Source of the DNA: Christensenella sp. UBA767
GTDB lineage: Bacteria > Bacillota > Clostridia > Christensenellales > CAG-917
Assembly (NCBI GenBank): GCA_002297185.1
Contig: DBJV01000047.1
Coordinates: 1-19,604, forward strand
Direction of reading: 5' to 3'
Length of the DNA: 19,604 bases
The translations under genes were made by a program, and so were the position numbers. The stretch's first letter is position 1. Each line of letters opens with the position of its first letter. Shown in pieces: positions 14,591-19,604 of this stretch. The notes under the pieces are model-generated. The model was not told the origin of the DNA. It made no database searches and saw only the letters and a program-made list of their open reading frames with translations.

Positions 14591-17500
14591 ATGAAAAAGG
14601 CATTCAATTTTAAGAAGCTTTTGGTTTGCGTATTGATCCTTATTCTTTGCTTGTCGGCATTCGTTGCCTGCGACAAAGATAAAGGTCAAGGTGAGCAACC
14701 GTATGATGCCAACGGCATTACTATGGCTGCAAACGCACTCAGAGCTAACGTTAGAGGATCGAAGGTCAGTGGCGATTTCACACTTGATAACCATCAAGTA
14801 TATGCCGGCGTTTCTTATCCGATAACGTGGACAATTTCTGCCAACGACGGTGAAGAGACCGACGTTACATTGTCGGTTGACGGCGACAAGACCACCGTTC
14901 ACGTCAACGGCAAGACGAAGACCGAAGTGAAGTTCGCTCTTACGGCAACGTTGTCCGATGCGAAGGGCGTAACCGCAACCGTCGAGATTAAATACACGAT
15001 CGTGGCATACACGCTTTTGACTTACGCAGAGTACAAAGCTGCAAAAGCAGGCGATTCTGTCACGGTTCAAGGTACGGTTTCAATCATCAGCTCCAAGGCA
15101 AACGGCAACAAATACAACAAGTTGTATATGTTTGACGAAGATGGTGGATATTACATCTTTTCAACCAAGAAAGACCCCGTTACCGTTGGTGTTGAACTTG
15201 GTATGAAGATCGAAATCACCGGTACGAAGTCTTCTTATGGCAACATTGAAAATGCTGAAATCAAGATCGTCGACAAGACCAAGACCGTTGAATACGAAGA
15301 TATCACCAACGAAGTCTTTGCTGCAAACGATATGAAAGACGCAAACTTGGTCAAGAGAGAATATAGATTCGTCACGATCAAGAACGTCGTTATCGGCGAC
15401 ATCGATACGAAAAACAGCTACTACAAATTCACGGTTGGTTCAAACGAGACTTACCTCCGCATATCTTCTTCCGAATGTATGCTCCTTGGTGATGCTCAAA
15501 CCAACTTCATTGAGACTTTCACCAACAACAAAGGCAAAGTTGCAGACGTTAAGGGCGTTGTAAGCGTTTACTCCAACGCAATGTATCTCGTCCCCGTTGG
15601 CACCGATGCACTCGTTGTGAAAGAAATCCCCGAAAAAACACCCGCAGAACAAATCGAAGATGCAAAGACCAGAGTGTTCACCAGCACCACGATTTACGGC
15701 ACCGGCACTGTCTCCAAACTTATGAATGCAGACGTGCTTTATCCCGACGTTAAGATTGAATGGATTGCAAGCGATACCGCAAAAGCAGTCGTTGCTGCTG
15801 ACAACGCAAGCGTAACTTACAAATTCGATACCGATACAACCGTCACTCTCACTGCAAAACTTACGCACACCAGTGACGCATCGTTGTCCGATACGAAAGA
15901 ATTTACTGTCAACCTCGTTTCTGCAATCCCCGTAACGATTGCTGAATTCTTGGCAAAAGAAGAAAACAACATCGTTTACTCCATCACCGGTTGGATCGTA
16001 GCAAAACAAACAGAAGGCAACACGAAAGGCTCTTACGTCATCGCAGACAAGACCGGTGCAGTGTTCAGCTACAACGGTGATGCAAGCAACACTCTTGAAC
16101 TCGGCTCTTACGTAACTGTGTGGGGTACGAGAACTTCAAAGAGTGATATTCCGCAAATCAATACCACGAAGGTCACGGTTGCTACTACGACCGAAACTTA
16201 CGAACCCCAAGTCGAAAAAGAATTCGATATGGCGGATCTTGATTTGGCAAACGCAAAAGCATCCGATTATACCGGTAAATACATCAAGATAACTGGCGTT
16301 ACCGTATCCTCCGGTGAAAAGACCGACAGACTCTATCTTGCAACCGAAAAAGGCGTTTATCTCCACGCATTCACTTTGAGAAGCGAATTGAAGAACGTCA
16401 CAGAAGGTCAAAAAGTTACCGTTTACGGTTATTGCAGAGGCTTGAAAGCAGATGCACAAAGCGGTTTCTTCCAAATCCAACTTGTCAAGATCGAAGCACA
16501 AGAACTTACCGATGCCGAAAAAGTTGCATACGTAAAAGCGTCTTTGAATGATTTTGCAACAGACAAAGACTTTGACCTCGCAACTTCCGATGTTGCAACG
16601 ATCACTTGGACGCTCAAATCCGGCACGGGCGCAACGCTCAACGGCAATCACGTAACGATTGCTCAAACCGATGCTGATCAAACCGTAGTTTTCACGGCAA
16701 TGATCACAAGCGGTGAAGCAACCGATACGAAAGATATCACCGTCACCATCAAAGCAAAAGACAATAGAGTAGCCGGTGTCAAAGGCGTTGAAGGCGTTGC
16801 ATATAAGCTTGTTATGAACCAAACCAAGGCAAACAAAGTCGTTTATCTCCTTGGCTCTATGAGTAGTTTCTACATTGCAACGACGGAAAAGGTCGATGAA
16901 GGTATTGACGTTTACGTAGAAATCGTTTCCGAAAACACCTATCGTCTCTATTCTACGATTGAAGGCAAAAAGCAATATATTGAAATGGTTGTAAGCGGTA
17001 CGCACCTTAACGCAGAGTTCCACGAAACGGCTTCAATGACTTGGTCTTGGAATGATACGTTGAACACCTATACCGCAGTTTTGGATGGAAAAGAGTGCGT
17101 GCTCGGTACTAGAAACGATAAGTCTTATACAACAGTTGGTGCTTGCGAAGTTTCTAAAAACCCGTTCGTTTGCCAACTCTACGGTCAACCCGCACCGGCT
17201 CCCGTAAAGACCAATCAAGAATTGGTTGACGAAGCACTTGAGGCTTTGAAGAAAGATTTCACAATCACCGCAAAATCTTCCGGTACGACGATTGAACTCG
17301 CTGCAACCGGTATCAACGGCGCAACGATTGTTTGGACGTCCTCCGACAATGCTGTTATCGCAATCGATCTCGTTGATGGCAAATACGTTGCAAATGTTAA
17401 CGTTCCCACCACGGACGGTATGACGGTCACTCTCACCGCAGTTCTCACCGTCGGTGAAGGCGAAGAAGCAAAAACCGCAAACTGCGAATTCCCGATCACT

Positions 17501-19474
17501 GTCACCAGAACTCTTGCTAACGTAGAAGTTTCTCTCGGCGAAATCACCGGAGGTACGGTTGAAGTTTTCGTTGGCGACAACAAACAAACTCTTCCCGTAA
17601 CTCTCAAACAAGAGAACGTTATCACTCTCAACCCCGTTGCAACCGAGGGTTATGAACTCGTCAAAGTGTTTGTCAACGGCACGGAACTTGCAAAAGGCAC
17701 CGACGGTGCATACACCTACACGCTTGGCGCAACCAATGTCCAAATCACTGCAACGTTCAGAGAAATCAAATACGCAACCGTAACCGTAAACCAACCTGAA
17801 AATGGTTCTGTTAGCGTTAAAGTCGGCGAAGATGCTCTTGACACGACAAAACAATACAGAGATGGTACTGTTCTTACGATCACTGCAACTCCGGCATCTG
17901 CATACTACAAACTCGGTGAAATCACAGTCAACGGCACTGCTATCACGGGTACTACTTACACGATTGCTGAAAACGATACCGAAGTGGTTATCACTGCAAC
18001 GTTTGCTGAAAAATATGCAACGATGTCTATTGCAGATTTCAAATCAAGCGAAACCGCTGTAAATACCGAAGTGAAACTCACCGGTATTGTAACCGCAATT
18101 GATACGAAAGCTGTATATGTTCAAGATGCAGACGGTCAAGCCGTTTACGTATATTACAGCAAAGGCAATGTTCCTGAAGGCTTTGTTATCGGCAAAGAGT
18201 ATACTTTCACGGGTAAAAAAGCTGAATATAATGGCCTTATCCAACTTGCAAGCCCCACAAAGGTAGACGAAAAAGATACTGAAACTGTTATCACCGCAAA
18301 AGTCATCAACGACCAAGCCGGTTACGATGCATTGACTCTTGCTAACAGTGCAGAACTTGTGACGATCAACGGACTCGTCGTTAAAAACGGCAAATGGATG
18401 ATTGGAGACACCGTTGTTGAACATTGGGAAGGCAATGCCCTTTCAAGTGACTCGGCAGCTGTAAATGCTATTGTTGCTCTCCTTAATGACGGCGTATCGT
18501 TCAATCTCGTTAATGTCAACGTTTCGGTTAACTACAACAAGCTTCAAGTTATCATCCTTAAAGCAGAACAAGTTGTAATCGATTGGCAACCCGTTGCTAC
18601 GATTGACCTCAAAGAAATCGGTGTAAACGGTACTGCGCAAATTACTGTCACTGCAAACCCCGCAGTAACAACTGATGTGAAAGCAACGTTTGTAACTGAA
18701 AACGACCAAATCGCAACCGTAGATGAAAACGGTGTCGTTACCGGTGTTGCCCCCGGTACAGTTGCAATTAATGTTACGGCAAACGGACACACTGTACAAG
18801 TTGAAGTCAATGTTGTTGCTGTTGCAGAAGAATACACGGTAAATTATGAAACAACAGTTGAAGGCGCAAACGGTAGCATCGCTTCCGTTATGGCTGGTGA
18901 CAAATCCGTTACATCCGGCACTAAGGTTGTAAAGGGCACAACTGTTACCGTTACCGTCACTCCCGACGAAGGTTATCAACTTGCTTCTTACACGATCAAC
19001 AATGGCACAGCAGTCGCAGTAAACGGCGAAACTTCTTTCGACGTTACCGTTACGGAAAATGTGACAATCGCTGTTACGTTTGAAGTGAAACCTGCAGAAC
19101 CCATTGCAACAACGCTTGACTTTACTGCACAAAATTATTCAAACAGTGAGGTTGTTTCTGAATTGACTGTTGATGCTATCACAGCAACGTTTAATAAAGG
19201 GACAAACGGAAATAATGATCATCCAAAATTCTACACGTCTGGCAATTCAGTTAGATGCTATGGTGGTAACACTATTACGATAACCGGTACAAACATTGTC
19301 AAAATTGAATTTACATTTGCATCTGGTGATAAGCAAAATGCTATTACGGTTGATTCCGGTACGTTTGCAACTAATACTTGGACAGGTGATGCAATCAATT
19401 CAGTAAAATTCACTATTGGCGGATCTTCTGGTCATCGTAGAATTGCGAAGATCGTCATTTACACAATGGCATAA
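14591..19474 (+). CDS. Giant multidomain surface lipoprotein with Ig-like and OB-like modules
   Basis: A 1627-residue predicted lipoprotein; the signal peptide ends Phe24-Val-Ala-Cys27, an acceptable if atypical lipobox. From sequence pattern I read this order: degenerate bacterial Ig-like domain (~37-138), paired OB-like modules (139-349), Ig-like (350-443), paired OB-like (444-637), Ig-like (638-722), an unassigned beta-rich block (723-872), Ig-like (874-973), two InlB-B-like repeats (977-1144), OB-like pair (1145-1333), Big_2-like domain (1334-1415), InlB-B-like repeat (1416-1499) and a C-terminal beta domain (1500-1627). Signs include AGDSVTVQGTVS, EVKLTGIVTAID, IVWTSSDNAVI and ENGVVTGVAPGT. 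No catalytic motif was found, so it is probably a binding or scaffold protein. AAAGGAG (14577-14583) precedes ATG, 50 nt after the nuclease-like gene. A terminator follows. Domain borders are approximate. Confidence 0.8.
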   Translation: MKKAFNFKKLLVCVLILILCLSAFVACDKDKGQGEQPYDANGITMAANALRANVRGSKVSGDFTLDNHQVYAGVSYPITWTISANDGEETDVTLSVDGDKTTVHVNGKTKTEVKFALTATLSDAKGVTATVEIKYTIVAYTLLTYAEYKAAKAGDSVTVQGTVSIISSKANGNKYNKLYMFDEDGGYYIFSTKKDPVTVGVELGMKIEITGTKSSYGNIENAEIKIVDKTKTVEYEDITNEVFAANDMKDANLVKREYRFVTIKNVVIGDIDTKNSYYKFTVGSNETYLRISSSECMLLGDAQTNFIETFTNNKGKVADVKGVVSVYSNAMYLVPVGTDALVVKEIPEKTPAEQIEDAKTRVFTSTTIYGTGTVSKLMNADVLYPDVKIEWIASDTAKAVVAADNASVTYKFDTDTTVTLTAKLTHTSDASLSDTKEFTVNLVSAIPVTIAEFLAKEENNIVYSITGWIVAKQTEGNTKGSYVIADKTGAVFSYNGDASNTLELGSYVTVWGTRTSKSDIPQINTTKVTVATTTETYEPQVEKEFDMADLDLANAKASDYTGKYIKITGVTVSSGEKTDRLYLATEKGVYLHAFTLRSELKNVTEGQKVTVYGYCRGLKADAQSGFFQIQLVKIEAQELTDAEKVAYVKASLNDFATDKDFDLATSDVATITWTLKSGTGATLNGNHVTIAQTDADQTVVFTAMITSGEATDTKDITVTIKAKDNRVAGVKGVEGVAYKLVMNQTKANKVVYLLGSMSSFYIATTEKVDEGIDVYVEIVSENTYRLYSTIEGKKQYIEMVVSGTHLNAEFHETASMTWSWNDTLNTYTAVLDGKECVLGTRNDKSYTTVGACEVSKNPFVCQLYGQPAPAPVKTNQELVDEALEALKKDFTITAKSSGTTIELAATGINGATIVWTSSDNAVIAIDLVDGKYVANVNVPTTDGMTVTLTAVLTVGEGEEAKTANCEFPITVTRTLANVEVSLGEITGGTVEVFVGDNKQTLPVTLKQENVITLNPVATEGYELVKVFVNGTELAKGTDGAYTYTLGATNVQITATFREIKYATVTVNQPENGSVSVKVGEDALDTTKQYRDGTVLTITATPASAYYKLGEITVNGTAITGTTYTIAENDTEVVITATFAEKYATMSIADFKSSETAVNTEVKLTGIVTAIDTKAVYVQDADGQAVYVYYSKGNVPEGFVIGKEYTFTGKKAEYNGLIQLASPTKVDEKDTETVITAKVINDQAGYDALTLANSAELVTINGLVVKNGKWMIGDTVVEHWEGNALSSDSAAVNAIVALLNDGVSFNLVNVNVSVNYNKLQVIILKAEQVVIDWQPVATIDLKEIGVNGTAQITVTANPAVTTDVKATFVTENDQIATVDENGVVTGVAPGTVAINVTANGHTVQVEVNVVAVAEEYTVNYETTVEGANGSIASVMAGDKSVTSGTKVVKGTTVTVTVTPDEGYQLASYTINNGTAVAVNGETSFDVTVTENVTIAVTFEVKPAEPIATTLDFTAQNYSNSEVVSELTVDAITATFNKGTNGNNDHPKFYTSGNSVRCYGGNTITITGTNIVKIEFTFASGDKQNAITVDSGTFATNTWTGDAINSVKFTIGGSSGHRRIAKIVIYTMA

Positions 19475-19512
19475 GCCAAAATTCATTTAGTTATCCTTTA
19501 ACTAATAAATAC

Positions 19513-19540
19513 AAAAGCCTCGCTGTATAGCGGGGCTTTT
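19513..19540 (+). terminator. Rho-independent terminator after the giant lipoprotein gene
   Basis: AAAAGCCTCGCT pairs with AGCGGGGCTTTT (one T-G pair) around a GTAT loop, a 12-bp stem ending in four T. It lies 38 nt past the stop and marks the likely end of the importer/lipoprotein transcript. The mirrored A and T tracts could also stop transcription from the right. Confidence 0.85.
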
Positions 19541-19568
19541 GGCTATAATTGCGCCGAGTGCTAAACAC

Positions 19569-19600
19569 GTGTCACTTATCTCATTGAGATAACTTGACAC
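19569..19600. repeat. Near-perfect inverted repeat at the window edge
   Basis: GTGTCA, C, TTATCTCA (19569-19583) is mirrored by TGAGATAA, CT, TGACAC (19585-19600) around one T. The arms differ only by one inserted base. An ACACGTGT palindrome (19565-19572) overlaps the left arm. It follows the terminator and is not itself followed by a visible T tract. It may be an operator, an RNA stem-loop or the end of a mobile element lying beyond the window; the sequence shown cannot decide. Confidence 0.6.
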
Positions 19601-19604
19601 ATAT

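Noticed and set aside
16136..17023. Several minus-strand frames (up to 295 codons) opposite the giant lipoprotein gene
   Set aside because: They are very rich in Cys, Phe and Asn, as expected for the reverse of Thr/Val/Lys-rich codons, and have no start signals or motifs.
17775..19090. Short repeated DNA motifs (many AACCGTAACC- and ACGGT-like runs) considered as a direct-repeat array
   Set aside because: They reflect repeated Thr-Val-Thr strands in beta-rich domains; spacing is irregular and the frame is kept, so they are not CRISPR or satellite repeats.

Overview
The window looks like chromosome from a Gram-positive (monoderm) member of the Bacillota, most likely an uncultured gut-type Clostridia. 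The evidence is a class II GalT, a DivIVA-like coiled-coil protein, purine-rich GGAGG-type ribosome binding sites, and solute capture by lipoproteins with N-terminal lipobox signal peptides. I cannot place it below class from sequence alone. I found no rRNA, tRNA, CRISPR array, transposase gene or phage gene. Coding density is high and no gene looks broken.

Region 1 (1-5730) is housekeeping metabolism. galT (minus) and galK (plus) diverge from a 150-bp region holding two face-to-face sigma-70-type promoters and two palindromes, and together they supply the kinase and uridylyltransferase steps of the Leloir pathway. galK is followed 3 nt later by lgt (lipoprotein diacylglyceryl transferase, with an unusual ~110-residue C-terminal tail) and 16 nt after that by a nicotinate phosphoribosyltransferase, then a terminator. 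Region 2 (5731-6695) is a single DivIVA-like coiled-coil gene with its own promoter and terminator. Region 3 (6696-7907) is an RDD-family membrane protein with a long soluble loop.

Region 4 (7980-14540 and on to 19474) is the most interesting part. A complete CUT1/Ugp-type ABC importer (ATPase with a ~235-residue C-terminal extension, two permeases, lipoprotein solute-binding protein) is followed on the same strand, with short gaps and no obvious terminator, by two more predicted lipoproteins. One is a staphylococcal-nuclease-like protein with two downstream beta-rich modules. The other is a 1627-residue surface protein that appears to alternate degenerate bacterial Ig-like domains with paired OB-like modules, plus InlB-B-like repeats and a Big_2-like domain. 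A strong hairpin lies between the permeases and the binding protein, and a terminator follows the giant gene. My reading is that these may be one surface binding, cutting and uptake locus, possibly for nucleic acids or their breakdown products. That is inference: the nuclease-like protein has one changed metal ligand (Asp to Asn), and the transported substrate cannot be read from the sequence.

The last 36 bases hold a near-perfect inverted repeat right at the window edge, which could be a stem-loop, an operator or one end of a mobile element lying outside the window. Lgt in region 1 makes the thioether-linked lipid anchor that the three lipoproteins of region 4 need, but that link is general to the cell and not evidence of a dedicated system.
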